A stretch of DNA of 39,585 nucleotides from JAAFIP01 sp043766985 (GTDB lineage: Bacteria; Pseudomonadota; Gammaproteobacteria; Burkholderiales; Burkholderiaceae_C), in the NCBI GenBank assembly GCA_043766985.1, contig JAYUHM010000048.1, forward strand, positions 1 through 39,585. Direction: 5' to 3'. Under the pieces are notes generated by a model. It was not told the origin of the DNA and searched no databases. It saw only the letters and a program-made list of their open reading frames with translations. This document shows positions 32,702 to 39,585 of this stretch, piece by piece. The translations under genes were made by a program, and so were the position numbers. The first letter of the stretch is position 1, and each line of letters begins with the position of its first letter.

Positions 32702-33511
32702 ATGCTGATTCATCCCCAAATAAACCCCATCGCCTTGCAACTCGGCCCATTGGCGATCCACTGGTATGGCCTTACCTATTTAGCCGCCTTCGCCTTGTTC
32801 ATGTTTTTAGGCATTCGCCGCTTGCAGCACGAGCCGTTTGCATCCATCAAGGGCGCCGGGGCCTGGAGCCGCAAGGACGTGGAGGACATTTTGTTCCTCG
32901 GCGTGATGGGCGTGGTGCTGGGCGGGCGCCTTGGCTACTGCCTGTTTTACAAACCCGCTTACTACGCTGCGCACCCGCTGGAGATTTTTTACGTATGGCA
33001 GGGCGGCATGAGCTTTCACGGCGGCATGCTGGGTGTGGTGGTGGCAGAGACGTGGTTTGCCCACTCGCGCAAGCGGCCTTTGTTGCAAGTGGCCGACTTT
33101 GTGGCCCCTTGCGTACCTACAGGGCTGATGATGGGCCGCGTGGGCAACTTTATCAACGGCGAACTGTGGGGCCGCGTAAGCGACCCATCGCTGCCCTGGG
33201 GCATGGTATTTCGGGGCGCGGGTGACGCGCCGCGCCACCCCTCGCAGATCTACCAAATGCTGATGGAAGGGCTGCTGCTGTTCATTTTGCTATGGCTGTA
33301 CGCCCGCAAAGAGCGCAAGCCCGGCCAGGTGGCGGCGGTATTTTTGCTGCTCTACGGTATCTTTCGTTTCATTGCTGAGTTCTTCCGAGAGCCGGATGCG
33401 CACTTGGGGCTGCTCAGCCTGGGTATGAGCATGGGGCAGTGGCTGTGCCTGCCGATGATTGTGGGTGGTGCGGGGCTGTGGCTCTGGGCGCAGCGCCAAA
33501 ATAATGCATAA
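32702..33511 (+). CDS. lgt: Phosphatidylglycerol-prolipoprotein diacylglyceryl transferase
   Basis: This 269-residue polytopic inner-membrane enzyme shows the Lgt signature GRVGNFINGELWGR (about residues 141-154), the HGGMLGVV loop and the N-terminal IHWYGLTYLAAF. It transfers diacylglycerol from phosphatidylglycerol to the lipobox cysteine of prolipoproteins. The ATG at 32702 is preferred because the family N-terminus (MLIHPQINPIALQLG) begins there; in-frame codons from 32675 add only a few unrelated residues. A dispersed repeat follows its stop. Confidence 0.96.
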   Translation: MLIHPQINPIALQLGPLAIHWYGLTYLAAFALFMFLGIRRLQHEPFASIKGAGAWSRKDVEDILFLGVMGVVLGGRLGYCLFYKPAYYAAHPLEIFYVWQGGMSFHGGMLGVVVAETWFAHSRKRPLLQVADFVAPCVPTGLMMGRVGNFINGELWGRVSDPSLPWGMVFRGAGDAPRHPSQIYQMLMEGLLLFILLWLYARKERKPGQVAAVFLLLYGIFRFIAEFFREPDAHLGLLSLGMSMGQWLCLPMIVGGAGLWLWAQRQNNA

Positions 33512-33513
33512 AA

Positions 33514-33564
33514 CTGCCTGTTAGCCCAATAGAACATAGCACAAGAAGCTATGTAATTTGTAGC
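33514..33564 (+). repeat. Dispersed ~50-bp repeat, copy 6 (intergenic)
   Basis: CTGCCTGTTAGCCCAATAGA, then ACATAGCACAAGAAGCTATG. It starts three bases after the lgt stop, between lgt and the GntR-family gene. Confidence 0.85.
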
Positions 33565-33592
33565 GGTCTGCACTTGGTTTCAGGCACTAGGT

Positions 33593-33635
33593 GTAATTAC
33601 TGTCTGATAATTATCCGTAATTACAGATAATTATC
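33593..33635. promoter_or_regulatory. Array of alternating palindromes in front of the GntR-family gene
   Basis: Four perfect palindromes occur in series: GTAATTAC (33593-33600), GATAATTATC (33606-33615), GTAATTAC (33617-33624) and GATAATTATC (33626-33635). The last ends three bases before the ATG at 33639. All share a TAATTA or ATAATTAT core. This is a strong candidate multi-site operator for the GntR/FCD regulator it precedes, giving autorepression and control of the malonate operon. Confidence 0.7.
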
Positions 33636-33638
33636 ACC

Positions 33639-34307
33639 ATGCATGCTGTTCAAGAATCCCTGCACATGGAAGTCGCCGCGCAAATGCGCGAGCGTATATT
33701 TGCGGGCACTTTAGCGCCGGGCGCGTTTATTGATGAGACGGCCTTGGCAGAAAGCTTGCAAATCTCCCGCACGCCCTTGCGCGAGGCGCTGAAGGTGCTG
33801 GCCGCCGAGGGCTTGGTACGCCACGAACCACGGCGCGGCAGCTTTGTGAGCGAGGTAACCAGCCAAGACCTGGACGAGATATTCCCAGTCATCGCTCTGC
33901 TGGAAGGGCGTTGCGCGTTAGAGGCCGCCAACAACGCCAGCGACGCCGACATTGCCGCACTGGAAACCTTGCATGCGCGCTTGCAAAAGCACGCCGCTGC
34001 CAAGCGCATTACCGAGTATTACGAGGTTAACTTCGCCATCCACGAGGCCATCATTACATTGGCCAACAACAAATGGCTGGCGCAGGTGATTGGCGATTTG
34101 CGCAAAATTGTCAAACTGGCCCGCTTGCAGCAGCTGCATGCGCCGGGGCGTCTGGAGCAAAGCCTGTCAGAGCACATGGCAGTTTTTGCCGCGCTTAAAG
34201 CCCGCGACGGTGAAAGCGCCGAGGCCGCCATGCGCACCCACCTTACCCGCCAGCGCACCGCGCTGCGCGAGCTGGCGCAGGCACGGCAAACGCGCTTGGT
34301 GGTGTAG
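33639..34307 (+). CDS. GntR-family (FCD/FadR-type) regulator of the malonate operon
   Basis: This 222-residue protein has an N-terminal winged helix (about 8-75: QMRERIFAGTLAPGAFIDE, LQISRTPLREALKVLAAEGL, PRRGSFV) and a C-terminal FCD ligand domain (about 85-210). Candidate metal or ligand histidines sit in NFAIHEAI and SEHMAVF. It is the first gene of the malonate cluster, seven bases before the malonyl-CoA decarboxylase ATG, and resembles MatR/MdcY-type malonate regulators by context. No ribosome binding site is seen because the ATG follows the operator array directly; translation may be leaderless or start at Met10 (33666). Confidence 0.88.
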   Translation: MHAVQESLHMEVAAQMRERIFAGTLAPGAFIDETALAESLQISRTPLREALKVLAAEGLVRHEPRRGSFVSEVTSQDLDEIFPVIALLEGRCALEAANNASDADIAALETLHARLQKHAAAKRITEYYEVNFAIHEAIITLANNKWLAQVIGDLRKIVKLARLQQLHAPGRLEQSLSEHMAVFAALKARDGESAEAAMRTHLTRQRTALRELAQARQTRLVV

Positions 34308-34314
34308 GAGCCGT

Positions 34315-35805
34315 ATGAGTACACCTAATTGGATAGCCCGCAACGTGTCGCGTTTTCGGCCCGCAGCCAAAACTGCACCTGGTGCAGATGTCGCTTTAGA
34401 AAAGCCGCCCAAGTTTCGCGCCAGCAAAGCGCAGGACGCCAGCGATGTAACTACCAAATCAGCCCACCACCGCAGCACCCGTGAGCGCTTGGACGGCACC
34501 TTGCGCCACAAAGAAGAGGCCCTGTCACCGCGCGTATTGCGCCGCACGCTGGAAGAGCTGCAAGCCATAGTTGACCCGCGTGTGAGCGAGGTAGAAGGTG
34601 GCCGCCGCGCCAAAGGCGTAGCGGGCTGGTATGCCAAGGCCACGCCCGAGCAGCGGCGCGACTGCTGGCTGCTGATGAGCGAGCAGTTTATGGCCAAGCC
34701 CGAGCTGGTCAAAGCCGAACAGGCCAAGTATGCCGCTGCGGTAGGCACGCCCGACGAGGCCGCAGCTGAAGTACGGCTGCGCAAAGCCACGGTGTCGCCA
34801 CGGCGCAGGCTGCTGCAGCGCTTTAGCGTGTTTCCAGAAGGCATTCGGTTTTTGGTGGACATGCGCGCGCAGATGTTGCCCCATCTCAAATCAGACAAGC
34901 GCTTGCTGGCGCTGGATGTAGAGATGGAATACATGTTCTCTACTTGGTTTGACATCGGCTTTTTAGAGCTGCGCCGCATCAGTTGGGACTCGCCTGCCTC
35001 GATGATTGAAAAACTCATCCAGTACGAAGCGGTGCACGACATCAAAAGCTGGGCCGACCTGAAAAACCGCCTCGACAGCGACCGCCGTTGCTACGGGTTT
35101 TTTCACCCCCGCCTGCCCGACGAGCCGCTGATTTTTGTAGAGGTAGCGCTGCTCGATGAGATCGCCGAGAGTATTCCCCCGCTGCTGGACGAGTCTGCCG
35201 CCCTGGCTGATTTAAAGAAAGCCACCACGGCCATTTTTTACTCCATCAGCAACACCCAGGTGGGTTTGCGCGGCGTCAGTTTTGGCGACTCGTTGATTAA
35301 GAACGTAGTGGAAACGCTCAAGACGGAGTTTCCCCAGCTTAAAACATTTGCCACCTTGTCGCCGATACCGGGCTTTCGGGCCTGGTTGGCCAAGAATGCC
35401 TCTGCCATGCTGGAAAAGCTGGACGATAAGCACCGCTTGGAACTGGGCCGCGCAGTGGGCTTTGAGCCACCCGCAGCCGAACACTTTTTGAGCGCGGCGG
35501 ACAGAGCGCTGGAGCTGGACGCTAAATCGCCCATCCGACAAATGCTGCTGCGCTGCGCAGCCCATTATTTGGGCCGCGAGTTACGCGAAGGTGCACCGAT
35601 GGATGCGGTCGCGCGTTTTCATCTGGGTAACGGTGCGCGTATCGAGCGGTTGAACTGGGCGGGCGATGTCAGCACCAAAGGCATCAAACAGTCGTATGGT
35701 TTGATGGTGAACTATTTGTACGATCTGAAAAAGCTAGACAAATGCAGGCAGATGCTGGCAGCAGGCAAAATACCGGTTTCGAGTGACGTAGACAAATTGA
35801 TTTGA
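34315..35805 (+). CDS. matA: Malonyl-CoA decarboxylase
   Basis: This 496-residue protein has the MCD layout: an N-terminal four-helix region (about 60-190) and a GNAT-like catalytic domain (about 195-470). The catalytic His436 is in VARFHLGNGARIERLNW, and the Ser-containing region is in FYSISNTQVGLRGVSFGDS. It turns malonyl-CoA into acetyl-CoA and CO2. The ATG at 34315 has TAGGAG four bases upstream and lies seven bases after the regulator stop. A longer in-frame stretch upstream overlaps the regulator and is not coding. The first ~50 residues are basic and variable. Confidence 0.95.
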   Translation: MSTPNWIARNVSRFRPAAKTAPGADVALEKPPKFRASKAQDASDVTTKSAHHRSTRERLDGTLRHKEEALSPRVLRRTLEELQAIVDPRVSEVEGGRRAKGVAGWYAKATPEQRRDCWLLMSEQFMAKPELVKAEQAKYAAAVGTPDEAAAEVRLRKATVSPRRRLLQRFSVFPEGIRFLVDMRAQMLPHLKSDKRLLALDVEMEYMFSTWFDIGFLELRRISWDSPASMIEKLIQYEAVHDIKSWADLKNRLDSDRRCYGFFHPRLPDEPLIFVEVALLDEIAESIPPLLDESAALADLKKATTAIFYSISNTQVGLRGVSFGDSLIKNVVETLKTEFPQLKTFATLSPIPGFRAWLAKNASAMLEKLDDKHRLELGRAVGFEPPAAEHFLSAADRALELDAKSPIRQMLLRCAAHYLGRELREGAPMDAVARFHLGNGARIERLNWAGDVSTKGIKQSYGLMVNYLYDLKKLDKCRQMLAAGKIPVSSDVDKLI

Positions 35806-35822
35806 TATTTACAGGAGACAAG

Positions 35823-36815
35823 ATGACCCATTTTTCCACACCCAGCCGACGCACCTTTGTGCAGACGACGGCAGCCCTTGCGGCTATGCATTCCATTGGC
35901 TCCAATGCGCAAACTGTTTGGCCCAGCAAACCCATTACCATGGTGGTGCCCTTTCCTGCCGGCGGCGGTACCGACGCGTTTGCCCGCCCCTTGAGCGCGC
36001 AATTTGCCAAAAATACCGGCAAGCAGTTGATCATCGATAACCGGGGTGGCGCAGGCGGCACGGTGGGTGCCTCTATTGCAGCCAAGGCTGCGCCCGATGG
36101 CTACAACCTGTTCATGGGCGCTGTGCACCACGCCATTGCCCCCAGCATGTACGCCAAGCTGGACTACGATATTGAAAAAGACTTTGCGCCCTTGGTGCTG
36201 GCTGCCGTAGTGCCCCAGGTGCTGGTGGTCAATCCCAAAAAAGTGCCCGCGGCCAACTTCAAAGAGTTTCTGGAGTTTGTCAAAAAGAACCCCGGCAAGC
36301 TCAACTACGGCTCTGCAGGCGGCGGCACCTCGCACCACCTTGCAGGCGAGCTGTTCAAGCTGCAAACTGGCACCTTCATCACCCATATCCCCTACCGCGG
36401 CGCAGGCCCTGCGCTGCAAGACCTGATCGGCGGCAACGTTGACATGATGTTTGACGGCTTGGGGTCATCGGCCACCCACATCAAAGGCGGCCGTATCAAG
36501 GCGCTGATGGTCTCGGGCGCCAAGCGCAGCCCAGCTTTCCCCGATGTACCTTGCGCCGCCGAGCTGGGCCTGAAAGACTACACCGTCACCACCTGGTACG
36601 GCGTGTGGGGCCCCAAGGCCATGCCGGCCGACCTGCAAGCCCGCGCCATTGAAGAGGTGCGCAAAGCCATTGGCAGCGACGAGCTGAAAACCATTTGGGC
36701 CGCACAGGGCGCCGAGTTTCCCAGCGGCACCCCACAACAATTTGGCGCGTTTGTCAGCTCTGAAGTCAAGCGCTGGGCGGCGGTGGTCAAAGCGTCGGGT
36801 GCCAAGCTTGATTGA
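35823..36815 (+). CDS. Bug/TctC-type periplasmic substrate-binding protein (tripartite tricarboxylate transporter family)
   Basis: This 330-residue binding protein has a probable Tat signal (SRRTFVQTTAALAAM) and the Bug fold marks WPSKPITMVVPFPAGGGTD, the NRGGAGGTVGA loop, GSAGGGTSHHLAGELFK, and HIPYRGAGPALQDLIGGNVD. By position it probably binds malonate. The membrane partners TctA/TctB are not in the window, so uptake must use permeases encoded elsewhere. The ATG at 35823 has AGGAGACAAG upstream. It is the third gene of the malonate cluster. Confidence 0.9.
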   Translation: MTHFSTPSRRTFVQTTAALAAMHSIGSNAQTVWPSKPITMVVPFPAGGGTDAFARPLSAQFAKNTGKQLIIDNRGGAGGTVGASIAAKAAPDGYNLFMGAVHHAIAPSMYAKLDYDIEKDFAPLVLAAVVPQVLVVNPKKVPAANFKEFLEFVKKNPGKLNYGSAGGGTSHHLAGELFKLQTGTFITHIPYRGAGPALQDLIGGNVDMMFDGLGSSATHIKGGRIKALMVSGAKRSPAFPDVPCAAELGLKDYTVTTWYGVWGPKAMPADLQARAIEEVRKAIGSDELKTIWAAQGAEFPSGTPQQFGAFVSSEVKRWAAVVKASGAKLD

Positions 36816-37644
36816 TCTGCAGGTGCAGGGCAGCGTGGCCACCGTCACGCTGCGCAACCCGGCGCGGCGCAACGCCATGACCCGCGCCATGTGGCGCGAC
36901 CTGCGTGCTGTGGCGGCATCGCTCAACAGCTCTGAAAATAATAGCTACTCGTGTCACATTCCATTGGGCTACAGCCCAGTACGGTGTATCGTTATCCAAG
37001 GCGAGGCAGGGCATTTTTGCGCCGGTGGCGATATTTCGGAGTACCCCGATTTTCGCTTTAATGAGGCCAGTTTGCGCGCTTTCCATGAGGCCGATGTAGC
37101 CCCAGCCCTGCATGCACTGCTGGCCAGTGACATCCCCCTGATCGCGCACATTGAAGGCAACTGCATGGGCGGCGGGATGGAGATAGCAGCGTGCTGCGAC
37201 ATTCGCATTGCGGGGCAGGGCGCCACATTTGGCGCGCCCATTGCCAAGCTGGGCATGCCCATGGCACCGCAAGAGCTGGCCATTGTGCTGCGCGCGGCTG
37301 GCGAGGCTACCGTGCGCGAGATGCTGCTGGAGGCGCGAACCTACACCGCACACGACATGCAGCAGCGCGGTTTTGTTCAGCGCGTGGTGGATGACAGCGC
37401 CGTACAGGGTGAGGTGCAAAAGACAGCACTGCGCATCAGCGCGCTCAGCCCGCAGGCGGCGCGGCTCAACAAACAGGCTTTGCGCCAGTTTTATGCACCA
37501 AATAGGCCGTTAGCCCAACAGACTATAGCACAATATGCTACTAAAAACATAGCGTATGATGCCAGTCCATTTGCCTACGCTGCGAGTGCCGAGCATGTTG
37601 AGGGCATTACAGCCTTTCTAGAAAAACGCGCCCCCAGTTTTTGA
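36808..37644 (+). CDS. Enoyl-CoA hydratase/isomerase (crotonase) family protein in the malonate operon
   Basis: This ~278-residue protein has the crotonase fold: RNPARRNAMTRAMWRDL, the oxyanion segment HFCAGGDISEY, IEGNCMGGGMEIAACCDIRI and FGAPIAKLGMP. The first catalytic glutamate of hydratases is present (Glu125), but the second is replaced by isoleucine (position 145), so hydration is unlikely; decarboxylase, isomerase or thioesterase-like chemistry is possible. I chose the TTG at 36808, which overlaps the Bug stop codon, because the N-terminus (IDLQVQGSVATVTL) fits the family; GTG 36823 is an alternative. Two copies of the dispersed repeat lie inside the gene and make two insertions. Its role beside matA/matB is not known. 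Confidence 0.82.
   Translation: MIDLQVQGSVATVTLRNPARRNAMTRAMWRDLRAVAASLNSSENNSYSCHIPLGYSPVRCIVIQGEAGHFCAGGDISEYPDFRFNEASLRAFHEADVAPALHALLASDIPLIAHIEGNCMGGGMEIAACCDIRIAGQGATFGAPIAKLGMPMAPQELAIVLRAAGEATVREMLLEARTYTAHDMQQRGFVQRVVDDSAVQGEVQKTALRISALSPQAARLNKQALRQFYAPNRPLAQQTIAQYATKNIAYDASPFAYAASAEHVEGITAFLEKRAPSF
36931..36980 (-). repeat. Dispersed ~50-bp repeat, first copy inside the crotonase-family gene
   Basis: AAAATAATAGCTACTCGTGT, then CACATTCCATTGGGCTACAG, in reverse-complement orientation. It encodes about 16 residues (ENNSYSCHIPLGYSP) between the N-terminal helix and the strand leading to the oxyanion hole. Confidence 0.8.
37501..37556 (+). repeat. Dispersed ~50-bp repeat, second copy inside the crotonase-family gene
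   Basis: AATAGGCCGTTAGCCCAACA, then GACTATAGCACAATATGCTA, in direct orientation. It encodes NRPLAQQTIAQYATKNIAY near the C-terminus. As in tilS, the CAATAG of intergenic copies is CAACAG here. Confidence 0.85.
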
Positions 37645-37666
37645 ATACGACGACCTCGAGACAACC

Positions 37667-39208
37667 ATGAACAATGCTAACCTTTACGCCCACCTGCACG
37701 CCAACTTTCCGGCAGATTTAAGCAGCACCGCCGTTGAAACCGACAACGGCCTGCACTACTCCTGGCACGACCTGGACTGCGGCAGCGCCATGATGGCCAA
37801 CTTGCTGGTATCGCTCAAGCTGCCCCAAGGCGCACGTATTGCCGTGCAGGTAGAAAAATCAGTCGAAGCCATGATGCTGTATTTGGCTACCCTGCGCGCA
37901 GGCTATGTATTTTTGCCGCTCAACACGGCATACCAAAGTGCCGAGATCGACTACTTCGTCACCAATGCTGAACCTGCGGTCGTAGTGTGCAGCAGCAAAA
38001 ACTTTGGCTGGGTCAGCAAGATTGCGTTCAAGAGCGGTACGCAAAACGTTTTTACCCTGGACGATGACCGCACTGGCAGCCTGCTGCAACGCGCTGCACA
38101 TTGCTCTGATAAGCATAGCTGCGTAGCGTCTTCTAGCAGCGACTTGGCGGCTATTTTGTATACCAGTGGCACCACAGGCCGAAGCAAAGGGGCCATGCTG
38201 AGCCACGGCAACATGCTGTCCAATGCCGCCACCTTGAAAGACTATTGGGGTTGGAAAAAGGGCGATGTGCTCATCCACGCCTTGCCCATCTTTCACGTGC
38301 ACGGCTTGTTTGTTGCCATCCATGGCGCGCTGATCAACGGCAGCAAGATGATTTGGATGGCCAAGTTTGACCCTAAATTTGCCATTGCCAATATGCAGCG
38401 CGCCACCGTTTTTATGGGCGTACCCACGCTGTATGTACGCCTGCTGGCCGAGCCTGCGCTGACCAAAGAGGCCGCCAAGCATATGCGTCTGTTCATTGCA
38501 GGCTCGGCCCCGCTGCTGAAAGAAACTTTTGAGGCCTGGCAGGCTAAAACCGGCCACACCATCCTGGAGCGCTACGGCATGTCTGAGACCGTCATGCTCA
38601 CATCCAACCCGTACGCAAAAGATGCGCGCTACAAAAATGCAAGCGAACGCCGCGCCGCCACGGTAGGCTTCCCGTTGCCAGGCGTCAGCTTGCGCATCTG
38701 TGGCGACGATGACAAGCCGCTTGCCACGAACGACATTGGTGCGATTCAGGTCAAAGGCCCCAACGTGTTCGCAGGCTACTGGCGCATGCCCGAGAAGACG
38801 GCCGAAGAGTTCACCAAAGACGGCTACTTTAAAACCGGCGACGTTGGCAAAATTGATGACCGTGGCTACGTGCACATCGTTGGCCGCAGCAAAGATCTCA
38901 TCATCAGCGGTGGCTACAACGTGTACCCGGCCGAGATCGAAGGCTATATTAACGACATGCCTGGCGTCGCTGAGAGTGCCTTGGTGGGTGTACCGCACCC
39001 GGATTTTGGCGAGGTGGGCGTAGCCGTAGTGATTGCCAAGCCCGGCGCCGCGTTGAAAGCCGATGCCATCGTTGTCGCACTCAAATCGCAATTGGCCAAT
39101 TTCAAGATTCCCAAGCGCGTTGACATCGTGGCCGAGCTGCCGCGCAACACCATGGGCAAGGTGCAAAAGAATTTGTTGCGCGACCAATACAAAGCTTTGT
39201 TTGCCTGA
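37667..39208 (+). CDS. matB: Malonyl-CoA synthetase (malonate-CoA ligase)
   Basis: This 513-residue adenylate-forming enzyme has the P-loop-like A3 motif YTSGTTGRSKGAM, the A5 motif RYGMSET, the TGD motif (FKTGDVGKID) and the C-terminal catalytic lysine region NTMGKVQKNLLR. Together with the upstream malonyl-CoA decarboxylase this strongly indicates malonate as substrate: malonate + CoA + ATP gives malonyl-CoA + AMP + PPi. It ends the operon. ATG 37667 lies 22 bases after the crotonase stop, with a weak CTCGAG upstream. Confidence 0.93.
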   Translation: MNNANLYAHLHANFPADLSSTAVETDNGLHYSWHDLDCGSAMMANLLVSLKLPQGARIAVQVEKSVEAMMLYLATLRAGYVFLPLNTAYQSAEIDYFVTNAEPAVVVCSSKNFGWVSKIAFKSGTQNVFTLDDDRTGSLLQRAAHCSDKHSCVASSSSDLAAILYTSGTTGRSKGAMLSHGNMLSNAATLKDYWGWKKGDVLIHALPIFHVHGLFVAIHGALINGSKMIWMAKFDPKFAIANMQRATVFMGVPTLYVRLLAEPALTKEAAKHMRLFIAGSAPLLKETFEAWQAKTGHTILERYGMSETVMLTSNPYAKDARYKNASERRAATVGFPLPGVSLRICGDDDKPLATNDIGAIQVKGPNVFAGYWRMPEKTAEEFTKDGYFKTGDVGKIDDRGYVHIVGRSKDLIISGGYNVYPAEIEGYINDMPGVAESALVGVPHPDFGEVGVAVVIAKPGAALKADAIVVALKSQLANFKIPKRVDIVAELPRNTMGKVQKNLLRDQYKALFA

Positions 39209-39269
39209 TGTATCCGGAGCGGTGACAAGCGGTCGTTCGTTTATCCCGAGCTTGCCTTTGTTTTGTACT

Positions 39270-39295
39270 GGAGCAGGTCGGCGGCGTTTCTTCAG
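39270..39295 (+). repeat. Solo arm of the MITE-like element
   Basis: GGAGCAGGTCGGCGGCGTTT, then CTTCAG, is a diverged copy of the 26-base arm found at 32471 and 32556. It is preceded by TTTGTACT, similar to the TTGTACG flanking other arms. It stands nine bases before the larger copy, as if two insertions had stacked. Confidence 0.8.
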
Positions 39296-39304
39296 CTATG
39301 TACG

Positions 39305-39391
39305 GGAGCAGGCCGACGGCGCTACTTCAGCTCCGCGGCTGTCCCCCGTGGCGGCCTAGGGCCGCTGCCTCCTCCTTTATGCCGCTACGCC
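39305..39391 (-). mobile_element. Second, degenerate copy of the MITE-like element
   Basis: From GGAGCAGGCCGACGGCGCTA (39305) to GCCGCTACGCC it follows the reverse complement of the 32471-32581 element, including CTCCGCGGCTGTCCCCCGTG and TCCTCCTTTATGCCGCT. Its second arm is missing, so it is truncated. Confidence 0.82.
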
Positions 39392-39585
39392 GTCCACACC
39401 AAGTGCCAGAGCGTGCGCAGACAAGGAGCCCGCATTCGAGGTCGTCAAATGCAAGCATCGCCCAAGTGACTCGCACTCAAGGAACACCCCTAGGAGTCTG
39501 GGCGGCAGAAGCCAGCACAACCGAGTCCACCAGCGGTGAGGGTAGAGCGTTATAGATAGATGACTGCAAGCTACATCGCCTACCA
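39392..39585. other. Unassigned right edge
   Basis: No gene was recognised here. One frame is open through the repeat into this stretch, but its sequence resembles no family I know and is better explained by the GC-rich element. The last ~100 bases could be part of another element cut by the window. Confidence 0.4.

Noticed and set aside
38095..38140. Possible further repeat copy inside matB
   Set aside because: Only short matches (CATAGCTGCGTAGC) without the conserved ordered blocks.
39263..39555. Open frames across the right-edge repeat
   Set aside because: They are translations of the MITE-like element (GAGRRRYFSSAAVP in both copies) plus unknown sequence, with no family support.

Overview
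The window looks like chromosomal DNA of a betaproteobacterium of the order Burkholderiales, most likely family Comamonadaceae (Rhodoferax, Polaromonas or Acidovorax relatives). The reasons are the Bug-type periplasmic binding protein, a small Trp-rich protein of the betaproteobacterial kind, a TssQ-like lipoprotein, the style of the housekeeping genes, and a short dispersed repeat of a kind I recall from Comamonadaceae genomes. No rRNA, tRNA, CRISPR array or intact transposase was seen.

Layout. 1-2330 (minus) is the N-terminal part of a large secreted cadherin/VCBS/RTX-type protein that runs off the left edge and has an apparent frameshift near its start. 2710-7386 holds an RsuA-like pseudouridine synthase with an altered catalytic motif, a fused PP2C phosphatase/Ser-Thr kinase with a membrane tail, a NarK-type transporter with a small partner gene, and a thioesterase. 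7405-10769 carries a COG3687-type metal-dependent hydrolase, two divergent AhpD/CMD-fold genes, a PAP2 phosphatase and a PAS-LuxR regulator. The regulator is divergent from scoAB (acetoacetate activation), which is followed by a class III CoA-transferase. 13894-19296 (minus) is an envelope operon: TPR/NTF2-like protein, L,D-transpeptidase, two cyclophilins, lpxH and mtfA. 19458-24275 contains cysS, an AlkA-type glycosylase, accA, a TssQ-like lipoprotein and a stand-alone formyl-THF hydrolase-like enzyme.

24325-27113 is an accessory island with three type II toxin-antitoxin loci in a row: BrnT (frameshifted) with an XRE antitoxin, VapBC, and an addiction-module antitoxin with a RelE/ParE toxin. 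The last pair is flanked by two related tiny ORFs, the second leading into a DUF3592-like membrane protein. 27178-33511 returns to core genes: tilS, lysC, cytochrome c, small Trp-rich protein, ilvD and lgt. 33593-39208 is a malonate catabolic operon: GntR regulator, malonyl-CoA decarboxylase, Bug binding protein, crotonase-family enzyme and malonyl-CoA synthetase. Malonate would be bound and imported, activated by MatB and decarboxylated by MatA to acetyl-CoA.

Two dispersed elements cut across this gene order. One is a ~50-bp repeat with at least 12 copies here. Six lie within coding sequence or a likely small ORF, supplying linkers, a signal-peptide core or an N-terminus, and a further copy at a gene boundary supplies a start codon. 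The other is a ~111-bp element with 26-bp perfect terminal inverted repeats, with one complete copy upstream of ilvD and a degenerate one near the right edge.
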